Shown here: piece by piece, positions 1 to 5,134 of the stretch
How positions within the stretch are numbered: position 1 is the stretch's first letter
Layout: the number at the start of each line of letters is the position of its first letter
From: Planctomycetota bacterium
GTDB taxonomy: Bacteria > Planctomycetota > Planctomycetia > Pirellulales > S012-138
Direction of reading: 5' to 3'
Length of the DNA: 8,971 bases
Assembly (NCBI GenBank): GCA_026982835.1
Contig: JALSGI010000828.1
Coordinates: 1 to 8,971, forward strand
Position numbers and translations under genes: made by a program
The notes under the pieces: model-generated
The model's database searches: none
What the model was told of the DNA's origin: nothing
The model's input: only the letters and a program-made list of their open reading frames with translations

Positions 1-29
1 GAGGTTATTTTGCATGAAGGAGATCAGGC

Positions 30-437
30 ATGGATGCGAAACAGGCGTTGCCCGAAGTGCCGGAGGCGCCCGACGATGCGGAGGCGGCGGAGCGGGTCGT
101 TTACCGGGGTCCGCAGCGGGTGCTTCGCAGTGTGGTTTGCAGTCTGGGCTGTTCGGAGGAGTTCGGCAGGAAGATGGAGCAAGAGGCGCGGCGTCGGCGA
201 TTTTTCGAGGCCGGTCGTCGGGCGTTCCTGGGCGACGGCCTAGCGTGGAACTGGGCGACTGGGAAGAAGCACTTTTCCAGCTTCACGCTTCCCTGGCAAG
301 CCTTCGGCTTGCTTTTGATCTGGGTGGGGCAGCACCGGCGCAAGCCAATCCGTCACGCTCCCCGCACTAACATGCGGGGCTCCGGCTCCTCCCAAGTCCC
401 CAAGCCTCCCCCCCGCGGTGCGGAAGCACCCGCCTAA
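30..437 (+). CDS. Hypothetical protein, 135 aa, tail overlaps repeat DNA
   Basis: I do not recognise this protein. It starts at an ATG preceded seven bases upstream by a perfect AAGGAG (17-22), which is the main reason to believe it. Codon use looks normal for a GC-rich gene over roughly the first 70 residues, which are acidic at the start and then rich in arginine (MEQEARRRRFF around residues 50-60). No signal peptide or catalytic motif is visible. From about residue 90 the reading frame passes through a hairpin with a T-run (296-316), a palindrome (360-379) and a GTGC hairpin (417-430), all of which look like intergenic DNA. The true protein may therefore have been longer or different and now ends in repeat-derived sequence. 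It could be a small genuine gene, a decayed one, or spurious. The window starts only 29 bases upstream, so its promoter is not visible. Confidence 0.45.
   Translation: MDAKQALPEVPEAPDDAEAAERVVYRGPQRVLRSVVCSLGCSEEFGRKMEQEARRRRFFEAGRRAFLGDGLAWNWATGKKHFSSFTLPWQAFGLLLIWVGQHRRKPIRHAPRTNMRGSGSSQVPKPPPRGAEAPA
296..316 (+). terminator. Hairpin plus T-run inside the 3' part of the first ORF
   Basis: A 7-bp stem GCAAGCC/GGCTTGC with a three-base loop is followed directly by TTTT. It has the form of a weak rho-independent terminator on the plus strand. It lies before the stop codon of the ORF starting at 30, so either the ORF is read through it or the ORF's last third is not real coding sequence. Confidence 0.3.
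360..379. repeat. Degenerate member of the 20-nt hairpin family
   Basis: Arms CCCCGCA and TGCGGGG pair over seven bases. The eighth position is a C:A mismatch and the loop is TAAC. The right flank CTCCGG resembles the CTCGCC flank of the better copies elsewhere in the window. It lies inside the doubtful tail of the first ORF. Confidence 0.5.
396..430. repeat. Composite repeat, copy 1: GTCCCCAAGCCTCCC plus GGTGC-GGAA-GCACC hairpin
   Basis: A 15-base block (396-410) recurs exactly at 1904-1918. In both places it is followed within a few bases by a short hairpin with arms GGTGC/GCACC or GTGC/GCAC and a GGAA or GGCA loop (here 417-430). GGAA and GGCA both fit the GNRA tetraloop pattern, so the unit may be stable as RNA. 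No coding role is apparent. Confidence 0.6.
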
Positions 438-540
438 CCAAACTTCCTCCTAGCTATTTGGCATAAGCATTTGCAACGAAATGCTTTACGTTAATTCGTG
501 CTTCCTTGTGTAGTCATGCAACCACGTGGCCGTAAACCCT

Positions 541-638
541 TGCATAACAAAGGGTTGCGACAAATAGGGGGGCAGAAAATCGCAGAAAATTTGGGGCAAC
601 GATTTGTCGTAAGTTACCAAATTCAAGTTGGTTATGCA
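541..638. repeat. Long two-part dyad with outer and inner boxes
   Basis: The inner arms are TTGCGACAAAT (555-565) and ATTTGTCGTAA (602-612). They pair over 11 positions, one of them a G:U wobble in RNA. The outer arms are TGCATAAC (541-548) and GTTATGCA (631-638). The layout of short outer boxes around longer inner boxes resembles a folded recombination site in outline. The outer boxes do not match the integron attC consensus exactly, and no integrase is in the window. Confidence 0.4.
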
Positions 639-645
639 TAACAAT

Positions 646-663
646 CCCCCTGTTGGTAGGGGG
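646..663 (-). terminator. Possible weak terminator downstream of the ABC ATPase gene
   Basis: CCCCC (646-650) and GGGGG (659-663) form a stem with an eight-base loop about 55-70 bases after the minus-strand stop codon. On the minus strand it is followed by ATTGTT, only a poor T-run, so termination would be inefficient. Confidence 0.25.
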
Positions 664-694
664 GAAGTTTGGGCCTAAGACCAACGACCCAAGA

Positions 695-713
695 CGGCAC
701 AAGCCGCAAGCCG
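695..713. repeat. CGGC/GCCG repeat next to the ABC ATPase stop codon
   Basis: A short hairpin CGGC-ACAA-GCCG (695-706) overlaps the 11-mer GCCGCAAGCCG (703-713), which sits exactly four bases from the stop codon triplet at 718-720. The same 11-mer sits four bases from the stop codon of the prenyltransferase-like gene (1954-1964), and a related copy lies near the symporter stop (5105-5118). Confidence 0.5.
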
Positions 714-717
714 CGTT

Positions 718-1395
718 TCACTCCACCGGGACCAGGCGCCCCTGGTCCAGTTGGTAACGGCGCTGGAGCAATTGGGCCAGTTCCAGCGAGTGCGTGACCA
801 CCAGCAGCATGTATCCTTCTTGTTCCTGCAATTCCAGCAGCAGCCGGGCCACGCTGCGGGCGGTGGTGCGGTCCAGGTTGCCGGTCGGTTCGTCGGCCAG
901 CAGCAGGGCCGGCTGGGCGATCAGGGCGCGGGCGATGGCCGCCCGCTGGCGCTCGCCGCCGGAGATCTCGGCCGGGCGGTGTTCCAGGCGGTGGCCCAGC
1001 CCCACCCGTTCCAGCAGCATGCGGGCCCGGTCGGCGTGCTCCGGGGCGGCTGGACCCTGGGAGAGTACCGGCACGAGCACGTTTTCCAGCACGGTCAGTT
1101 GCGGCAGCAGGTAATGGTCCTGGAACACAAAGCCGATGTGGCGGTAGCGGAATTGGGCCAGCTGGGGCTCGGGCAGCTGGAAGGGGTCCTGGCCGTCCAG
1201 TTCCACGGTGCCGCTGCTGGGAGCATCGAGTGTGCCCAGGATGTGCAGCAGCGTGGATTTGCCCGAGCCGCTGGGGCCCAGCACCGCCGCACTTTGACCC
1301 GAGTCAAGCTCAAGCTCCACGCCGCGCAGAATCACCAGCGGCTCGCCGGGGGTGGGAAAATGCTTGGTCAACTCGTGCACGCGGAGTTGGCTCAT
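718..1395 (-). CDS. LolD-type ABC transporter ATP-binding protein
   Basis: This 225-residue protein is a stand-alone ATPase subunit of an ABC transporter. It belongs to the LolD/MacB/FtsE-like group, which energises lipoprotein release or substrate extrusion at the inner membrane with separate permease subunits. All nucleotide-site motifs are intact: Walker A GPSGSGKS (40-47), Q-loop Q92, signature SGGER (145-149), Walker B LLLADEP with catalytic E169, D-loop NLD (173-175) and switch H202. The length is normal for LolD. The frame is open to 1557, but that extension passes through two intergenic hairpins (1444-1463 and 1503-1522). I therefore place the start at the ATG at 1393-1395, giving the usual short N-terminus (MSQLRVHELTKHF). 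No good Shine-Dalgarno sequence precedes it. No permease gene is adjacent on this side, so the partner must be elsewhere or beyond the window. Subfamily assignment is moderate; ABC ATPase is near certain. Confidence 0.93.
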   Translation of the reverse strand: MSQLRVHELTKHFPTPGEPLVILRGVELELDSGQSAAVLGPSGSGKSTLLHILGTLDAPSSGTVELDGQDPFQLPEPQLAQFRYRHIGFVFQDHYLLPQLTVLENVLVPVLSQGPAAPEHADRARMLLERVGLGHRLEHRPAEISGGERQRAAIARALIAQPALLLADEPTGNLDRTTARSVARLLLELQEQEGYMLLVVTHSLELAQLLQRRYQLDQGRLVPVE

Positions 1396-1443
1396 GGCAC
1401 TGGGATAGTTTGCAAAAAGGGTGGTGTTTTTTTCACCGGCAGG

Positions 1444-1463
1444 CCGCATGCGCGAGCATGCGG
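1444..1463. repeat. 20-nt hairpin, stem CCGCATGC, loop GCGA
   Basis: An 8-bp perfect stem (CCGCATGC/GCATGCGG) with a four-base loop. The left flank GGCAGG is a variant of the family's GGCGAG. The right flank begins TTG, like the copy at 4747. It lies in the probable leader of the ABC ATPase gene. Confidence 0.75.
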
Positions 1464-1502
1464 TTGTTTTTGCCGCAGGTGAATCGTTCTCGCAGTCGCG
1501 AG

Positions 1503-1522
1503 CCGTGGGCGTAAGCCCACGG
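1503..1522. repeat. 20-nt hairpin, stem CCGTGGGC, loop GTAA
   Basis: A perfect 8-bp stem CCGTGGGC/GCCCACGG with loop GTAA. The left flank is GCGAG and the right flank is AGAG, both matching the family consensus. A partial, decayed reverse copy (TCTCCCGGAGCTTAG, starting near 1557) lies at about the usual pair distance. Confidence 0.75.
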
Positions 1523-1543
1523 AGAGCATAACAATCGTGCGAT

Positions 1544-1549
1544 ATTCTA
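1544..1549 (-). promoter_or_regulatory. Possible -10 element for the ABC ATPase gene
   Basis: Minus-strand TAGAAT matches the -10 hexamer of the better promoter at 7156. No convincing -35 lies 16-18 bases upstream. If used, the transcript would have a leader of about 140 bases containing the hairpins at 1503 and 1444. Confidence 0.25.
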
Positions 1550-1655
1550 TTGCTCATTCTCCCGGAGCTTAGTATGTGTTTAGCCAGCTAGCACACTGTT
1601 GGTTCGACGCTTCCGCACGAGGCGGAAAGAAGCGTTTCTTCTTGCAACCGGCGAG

Positions 1656-1727
1656 CCGCCAGCTTCAGCTGGCGGAGAAGAATAACCAAAAGCGCTTATT
1701 CGGCTCTCCCCGGACTGAAGTCCGGGG
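1656..1727. repeat. Inverted pair of 20-nt hairpins (REPIN-like)
   Basis: The first hairpin (1656-1675) has stem CCGCCAGC, loop TTCA, left flank GGCGAG and right flank AGAAG. The second (1708-1727) has stem CCCCGGAC, loop TGAA, left flank GGCTCT and right flank CTCGCC, so it is in reverse orientation. The spacer is 32 bases. The stems differ completely while the flanks are conserved. Confidence 0.8.
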
Positions 1728-1735
1728 CTCGCCAA

Positions 1736-1763
1736 CCGCGTGCTGACGCACGCGGCTCGCCGG
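1736..1763. repeat. 20-nt hairpin, stem CCGCGTGC, loop TGAC, with CTCGCCGG flank
   Basis: A perfect 8-bp stem CCGCGTGC/GCACGCGG (1736-1755) followed by CTCGCCGG (1756-1763). It is in tandem with the preceding reverse hairpin, sharing its orientation, eight bases away. The same stem recurs in the opposite orientation at 4747-4766 with a different loop (GTGA). Confidence 0.78.
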
Positions 1764-1873
1764 ACAAAAATCAACTCTTTTTCTCTGGGAACACTCCGTT
1801 TTGTGCTGGCACACTCAACACGTACGAAGTCGGCGGCTGGCCGATTTCACGAACCGGCGTTTGTTCTTGCTTC

Positions 1874-1887
1874 GGTGCGGCAGCACC
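1874..1887. repeat. Short hairpin GGTGC-GGCA-GCACC
   Basis: A five-base-pair stem with a GNRA-type GGCA loop. It is preceded by TTGTTCTTGC (1861-1870), which recurs at 4926-4935. It belongs to the second small repeat family seen also at 417, 1920 and 5069. Confidence 0.6.
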
Positions 1888-1903
1888 CTCTCCAAGCCCC
1901 CAC

Positions 1904-1931
1904 GTCCCCAAGCCTCCCAGTGCGGCAGCAC
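1904..1931. repeat. Composite repeat, copy 2
   Basis: An exact second copy of the 15-mer GTCCCCAAGCCTCCC (1904-1918), followed by the hairpin GTGC-GGCA-GCAC (1920-1931). Copy 1 is at 396-430. Downstream, CGCAAG occurs several times up to 1963. Confidence 0.6.
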
Positions 1932-1953
1932 CAGCGCAAGTCGCAAGGCGCAG

Positions 1954-1964
1954 GCCGCAAGCCG
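1954..1964. repeat. GCCGCAAGCCG repeat next to the prenyltransferase-like stop codon
   Basis: An exact copy of the 11-mer at 703-713. As there, it lies precisely four bases beyond a minus-strand stop codon (TGA, 1969-1971). Confidence 0.5.
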
Positions 1965-1968
1965 AACT

Positions 1969-2889
1969 TCACCGCTTCAGCAGGGCCAGTGTGCCCAGGC
2001 CGTAAAAGGTGTATTCCACGTCGGCTTGCTGGTCGATCACCGCGGCCAGGAAGCCGCCTCCTGGGAGTTGAACTTCTTGCAAATACGATGCCACGGCTCC
2101 AAGGTCCACGCGGTCCAGAGCTTCCAGTTGGGCCAGCGTCCACAGCCCGGTGAAGGTGCTCAAGGTATCGGCAATGGCAATGCGGGTGTTGGCCGCAAGT
2201 CCCCCTTCGTCGGTTTGGCGTGCGGCGAGGAACTCGGCGGCCCTCTGGGCCACCTGGGGGGGCAGGGCTTCCAGCATCCGCAGGCTTTCGACGGCCGCGG
2301 CCGTGGGATTGACCCCGGAGCGGAACATCACCCGCTGATCCACGAACCCGCCGTCTTCCCGCTGCTGGGAGAGGAGGAAGCGGACCACTTTTTCCGGCTC
2401 CGGCTCCTGGGCCCCGATCGCCTGGCGGCACAGCAGCACCAGGAACGTGTGGTACGTGCTGGGCAAGGCGGCCTGGTCGGAGGCGGCATAGCCCCCCTCG
2501 CTGCGGCGGAGTTGCTCCAGTTCGACTTCCACGCGCTGGACCCAGCCGGGGTCGGCCCCGTCCAGCGGCCCGCTTCCGCACACCTCCTTGAGCAACACCG
2601 CACTAAATATAAAAGAGAAAAAATCCACCAGACCCACCCGCTCCTGCATCTTTTGCAGCAGAAATCGTTGCACGCGGCCTGCTTGTTCTTCTTCCAGCAT
2701 GCGGCACAGGGCCAGCAGCCGCAGGCCGAAACTGGTGTAGTACAAGTCGCTTGCCCCTTGGCGGCCGGCAAACCCTCCGTCGGGTTGCATCTGGCCCAGC
2801 GCCCAGTGCCCGTGGCGGCGTAGCAGTTCCGGCTCGCAGCGGGCCAGCCCTCCGGCCAGGGTAAGCATCAGGTGTTCCAGGTAGTTCAT
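1969..2889 (-). CDS. Prenyltransferase/squalene-oxidase-repeat protein
   Basis: A 306-residue protein built from the alpha-alpha repeats of prenyltransferase beta subunits and terpene cyclases. Five repeat signatures are visible: MQPDGGF (34-40), RRSEGGY (128-134), QREDGGF (176-182), QTDEGGL (225-231) and LPGGGF (275-280). Order and spacing fit a Rab geranylgeranyltransferase beta-subunit-like barrel, but the zinc ligands of that enzyme are not kept. D241 is present, the expected cysteine two residues on is L243, and the expected histidine is Y293 in VEYTFYGLG. The DxDD motif of squalene-hopene cyclases is also absent. Protein prenylation is therefore doubtful; it may be a scaffold or a different lipid-binding enzyme. 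The start ATG (2887-2889) overlaps the thioesterase stop as ATGA, which decides it against a longer in-frame extension to 2997. It is the last gene of a three-gene operon. Family certain, function unknown. Confidence 0.88.
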   Translation of the reverse strand: MNYLEHLMLTLAGGLARCEPELLRRHGHWALGQMQPDGGFAGRQGASDLYYTSFGLRLLALCRMLEEEQAGRVQRFLLQKMQERVGLVDFFSFIFSAVLLKEVCGSGPLDGADPGWVQRVEVELEQLRRSEGGYAASDQAALPSTYHTFLVLLCRQAIGAQEPEPEKVVRFLLSQQREDGGFVDQRVMFRSGVNPTAAAVESLRMLEALPPQVAQRAAEFLAARQTDEGGLAANTRIAIADTLSTFTGLWTLAQLEALDRVDLGAVASYLQEVQLPGGGFLAAVIDQQADVEYTFYGLGTLALLKR

Positions 2890-3347
2890 CCCTGAGGGTC
2901 CTTGCCCGGCGAGGAGGGGAGGCGAGCCAGCAACTGGCTCCGCAGCGGCTCGGGCACAGGCACCGCCTGCGGCCCCTGGGGCCCGAAGCGGCAGCAAACG
3001 CTGGTCATGGTTCCTTCGGCCAGCAGTTGGTCATCCTTGTAGAAGCGGAAGCGGTAGCGAACGCTGCTTCGGCCCACGTGCTCCGGCCACACGTCGATGT
3101 GCAGCAGGTCCTCGAACCGGGCCGGGGCGTGGAAGGTGCAATGGGCTTCCACGCGCGGCCAGCTCAACTTGCCTTCCTCATCGTGGCAAAGGACGCTGGT
3201 GCCCAGGCTGCGCAGCAGCTCGTGTTCGGCCTGTTCCATGAACAGGAAGAAGGCCGAGAAGTGCATCTGCCCGGCCGCGTCGGTGTGGCAGAACTCCACG
3301 CGGCGGGTGGTGCGGAACACGGCAGGCTGGGACTGCGAACGGTTCAC
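2886..3347 (-). CDS. Acyl-CoA thioesterase, 4HBT hot-dog family
   Basis: A 153-residue single hot-dog-fold protein of the 4-hydroxybenzoyl-CoA thioesterase/YbgC-FadM group, which hydrolyses acyl-CoA thioesters in the cytoplasm. The family active-site region is clear: RVEFCHTDAAGQMHFSAFF (16-34), with D23 at the position of the catalytic aspartate, then the helix FMEQAEHELLRSLG. The central strands follow (VEAHCTFHAPARFEDLL, 66-82; RSSVRYRFRFY, 93-103), and the fold ends near residue 125, leaving a proline-rich tail. Length is typical. I chose the GTG at 3345-3347 because AAGGAG (3353-3358) sits five bases upstream and because this GTG overlaps the glycosyltransferase stop as GTGA. The frame is open to 3482, but that part lies inside the glycosyltransferase gene. 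Its own stop overlaps the next start (ATGA). The acyl substrate cannot be predicted. Confidence 0.92.
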   Translation of the reverse strand: MNRSQSQPAVFRTTRRVEFCHTDAAGQMHFSAFFLFMEQAEHELLRSLGTSVLCHDEEGKLSWPRVEAHCTFHAPARFEDLLHIDVWPEHVGRSSVRYRFRFYKDDQLLAEGTMTSVCCRFGPQGPQAVPVPEPLRSQLLARLPSSPGKDPQG

Positions 3348-4711
3348 GGACACTCCTTGGCATGGGCGGCGGGAAAGCGGTCCCCGGGCCGGCACAAGCG
3401 ATGGTACAACTCGGCGGTGCGTTGGGCCATGAGGTGATCGGTGTAATGCTGGCAAATCACCCGGCGGCCCTGCTCGCCGCATCGGGGGAGCTGCTCGGGC
3501 GCGGCGGCCACCTGACGGAAAAGGTCCACGATCTGCTCCACCTCCCCCGGCTCAAACAGCCAGCCGCCGCCGGTGTGTTCGATCAGCTCGGGAAACACGC
3601 CGTGTCGGGGCACCACCAGCGGCACACCACAGGCCAGGGCCTCCAGGGCGCTTAAGCCTTTGCTCTCTTGATAGACCGTCGGCAGGCAGAACATGTCCCA
3701 GGAGGCCAGCAGGCGGAACTTCTCTTGCCGGTCCGGTTCGCCGAAGTAGCGAAAACGCTCGGCCTGCCCGGCAGCGGCAAACTCCCGCTCGATTTGGCGC
3801 AGGTAGCGGCGATCTCCGGAAGACAAATACCCGGCACAGTGCAGCACCGCGGGCAGCTCCGGGGCGGCGGCGTTGTACTCCCGCACGGCCTGGGCGGCCA
3901 GGTGCAAGCCCTTTTCGGGACACACCCGGGCCAGGAAGCCCACGGTAAGTTGCTTGCGCTGCGAGGGCCACTGCCGCCGGGACACGCCCTCCAGGTTGAG
4001 CCCGTGCGGGATCACCTCGACTTGGTCTTCGGCAAGCTCCAGCCGGCGGCTCATGGCCTGGGCGTAGTAGCGGTTCAGGGCCACGAAGCGGTCCACGTGG
4101 CGAGCGTGTCGGGCCACCAGCTCCCAGGCCTGCTCCCGGTGGGATGGCTCCAGGGCATCCAGAAAAATGTCCTCGCCCGAGAGATTGCACACCACGGGCA
4201 CGCCCAGGTGGTGCTTCAGCGCGGGGGCCAGCCCCAGCAGCAGGGCGTTGCTCAGGTGAATCAATTGGGGAGGGCCTTCGTGCTCAAGCCACTGCAGGAG
4301 CCGTTGCAGTTCCTTGCGCTGGTTGCCTTCTTCCCCTTGGAGCATGGAGATGGTCAAAGGCCCCAGCCCACGGGCGTCCACCGCCGCACGGCGTCGGGCC
4401 AGCAGGCGCATCACCGGACCGGAGTCCAGCAGGCGATCCAGCCACCGGGGCGTGTAGCGAAACAGCGGCAACACTTGCTGTAAATAGACGTTGATCCCGC
4501 CGAAGAACACGCAAGGCAGGCTCTGGTTCGGCTCGTCGGTCCTCAGGGGCGTGTAAAGCGGCACCAGCACCACGTCGTGCCCCAGGCGACGCAAGGCGGC
4601 CACCAGGGCGTTGTCGTGCAGGCAACTGCCGCAGTACATGCCTGCGGCGCCGGTGCCCAGGTAAACCACTTTGAACGGGCTGGAAGCTGCTTTTACAGCG
4701 GGAGTTTCCAC
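3344..4711 (-). CDS. GT4-family glycosyltransferase
   Basis: A GT-B fold, retaining glycosyltransferase of about 455 residues (numbering from the GTG at 4711). It transfers a sugar from a nucleotide-sugar donor to an unknown acceptor on the cytoplasmic side. The N-terminal domain opens with FKVVYLGTGAAGMYCGSC (13-30), a motif I associate with planctomycete members. The C-terminal donor domain has GFLARVCPEKG (258-268, basic residues R262 and K267) and the ExxxxxxxE motif ESKGLSALE (E349, E357), followed by ACGVPLVVP. The start is uncertain. The frame stays open to a TTG at 4781-4783, but that extension runs through a repeat hairpin (4747-4766) and lacks a Shine-Dalgarno sequence. The GTG at 4709-4711 is the best internal choice, also without a clear ribosome site. 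The stop overlaps the thioesterase start, making it the first gene of the three-gene operon. No signal peptide or membrane helix is seen. Confidence 0.92.
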   Translation of the reverse strand: METPAVKAASSPFKVVYLGTGAAGMYCGSCLHDNALVAALRRLGHDVVLVPLYTPLRTDEPNQSLPCVFFGGINVYLQQVLPLFRYTPRWLDRLLDSGPVMRLLARRRAAVDARGLGPLTISMLQGEEGNQRKELQRLLQWLEHEGPPQLIHLSNALLLGLAPALKHHLGVPVVCNLSGEDIFLDALEPSHREQAWELVARHARHVDRFVALNRYYAQAMSRRLELAEDQVEVIPHGLNLEGVSRRQWPSQRKQLTVGFLARVCPEKGLHLAAQAVREYNAAAPELPAVLHCAGYLSSGDRRYLRQIEREFAAAGQAERFRYFGEPDRQEKFRLLASWDMFCLPTVYQESKGLSALEALACGVPLVVPRHGVFPELIEHTGGGWLFEPGEVEQIVDLFRQVAAAPEQLPRCGEQGRRVICQHYTDHLMAQRTAELYHRLCRPGDRFPAAHAKECP

Positions 4712-4746
4712 GGGCAGGATGCTGTTGGTGGCAGGCGTGAGGCGAG

Positions 4747-4826
4747 CCGCGTGCGTGAGCACGCGGTTGATTTTCGTGAACAAAAAGCGTGTTGCATTTC
4801 ATCAAACCGGGAGCTGACGCTCCCGG
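4747..4826. repeat. Inverted pair of 20-nt hairpins (REPIN-like)
   Basis: The first hairpin (4747-4766) has stem CCGCGTGC, loop GTGA and left flank GGCGAG. The second (4807-4826) has stem CCGGGAGC, loop TGAC and right flank CTTGCCGG, in reverse orientation. The spacer is 40 bases and carries ACAAAAAGCG, similar to CCAAAAGCG in the 1656-1727 pair. Confidence 0.8.
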
Positions 4827-4961
4827 CTTGCCGGTTGTAGTGTTGGCGTTTGTTCGGTACGGTTAACTTCTCTCCGCTTCTTCGGCTCGGCCGTGACCTC
4901 GCCCTCCCATCTGTGGGGTCTGCGCTTGTTCTTGCATCGCAGCGGCAGCTTCCGTGGCGAG

Positions 4962-5035
4962 CCCCGGACTCTAGTCCGGGGAGAACCAGGGACAATGCTT
5001 GTTGATGGTTATCCTCCGCCAGCTAAAGCTGGCGG
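4962..5035. repeat. Inverted pair of 20-nt hairpins (REPIN-like)
   Basis: The first hairpin (4962-4981) has stem CCCCGGAC, loop TCTA, left flank GGCGAG and right flank AGAACC. The second (5016-5035) has stem CCGCCAGC, loop TAAA and right flank CTCGCCG, in reverse orientation. The spacer is 34 bases. The two stem types are those of the 1656-1727 pair, in swapped order. Confidence 0.8.
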
Positions 5036-5068
5036 CTCGCCGCTGGTATGTTGCGTTTGTTTTGGCAG

Positions 5069-5084
5069 CGGTGCGGAAGCACCG
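5069..5084. repeat. Short hairpin CGGTGC-GGAA-GCACCG
   Basis: A perfect 6-bp stem with a GNRA-type GGAA loop, the longest member of the GTGC hairpin family (others at 417, 1874 and 1920). Confidence 0.6.
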
Positions 5085-5104
5085 ACGCAGCAGCGCACCC
5101 TCGC

Positions 5105-5123
5105 ACGGCGCAAGCCGTTTTTT
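5105..5123 (+). repeat. Hairpin ACGGC-GCAA-GCCGT followed by six Ts
   Basis: A 5-bp stem with a GNRA-type GCAA loop and a TTTTTT run (5118-5123). On the plus strand it looks like a small terminator, but no plus-strand gene precedes it. It is close to the symporter stop codon (5135-5137) and related to the stop-adjacent 11-mers at 703 and 1954. Confidence 0.45.
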
Positions 5124-5134
5124 CCAGCACCAGC

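Larger units (their letters stand above)
438..717. other. Gene-free, AT-richer spacer with inverted repeats
   Basis: No credible gene is seen on either strand. The base composition is clearly more AT-rich than the flanking genes. The spacer holds a small hairpin AGCATTT/AAATGCT (467-486), a hairpin AACCCTT/AAGGGTT near 536-556, the long dyad described at 541-638, a perfect 12-bp palindrome GTTATGCATAAC (631-642) and a C5/G5 hairpin (646-663). GCATAACAA occurs twice here and once more at 1526. Confidence 0.55.
1396..1968. other. 573-base repeat-filled intergenic region
   Basis: No gene is supported here; the short open frames are repeat-derived. It contains five good hairpins of the 20-nt family (1444, 1503, 1656, 1708, 1736), two GTGC-type hairpins (1874 and 1920), the second composite repeat (1904-1931) and the stop-adjacent 11-mer (1954-1964). 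It separates two minus-strand genes, so it should hold the leader of the ABC ATPase gene and the 3' end of the upstream operon. Confidence 0.7.
4712..5134. other. 423-base repeat-filled intergenic region
   Basis: No gene is supported. It separates the symporter operon from the glycosyltransferase operon, both on the minus strand. It contains two inverted pairs of 20-nt hairpins (4747/4807 and 4962/5016), the TTGTTCTTGC repeat (4926-4935), a GTGC-type hairpin (5069-5084) and a CGGC-GCAA-GCCG hairpin (5105-5118). I see no promoter with both good hexamers for the glycosyltransferase operon. Confidence 0.7.

Noticed and set aside
541..638. Integron attC site
   Set aside because: The outer boxes (GCATAAC/GTTATGC) miss the RYYYAAC/GTTRRRY consensus and no cassette or integrase gene is nearby; kept only as an unexplained dyad.
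514..702. 62-residue minus-strand open frame in the AT-rich spacer
   Set aside because: It overlaps the dyad and C5/G5 hairpin, has no ribosome-binding site and no recognisable protein features.
1564..1600. Possible hairpin around GTGT...ACAC and TAGCCAGCTAGC
   Set aside because: Pairing is short and interrupted; not better than chance in this repeat-rich region.
1444..1763. CRISPR array
   Set aside because: Repeats differ in stem sequence and alternate in orientation, spacing is irregular, and no cas genes are present.
1580..1774. 64-residue minus-strand open frame between the ABC ATPase and the prenyltransferase-like gene
   Set aside because: It is made almost entirely of the hairpin repeats at 1656-1763; no independent sign of coding.
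1801..2823. 340-residue plus-strand open frame
   Set aside because: It is antisense to the prenyltransferase-like gene, its composition (Gln, His, Ala, Gly rich) is typical of a GC-rich antisense shadow, and it begins in repeats.
3668..4483. Long plus-strand open frame across the glycosyltransferase gene
   Set aside because: It is a shadow of a clearly conserved minus-strand gene; no motif and no ribosome site.
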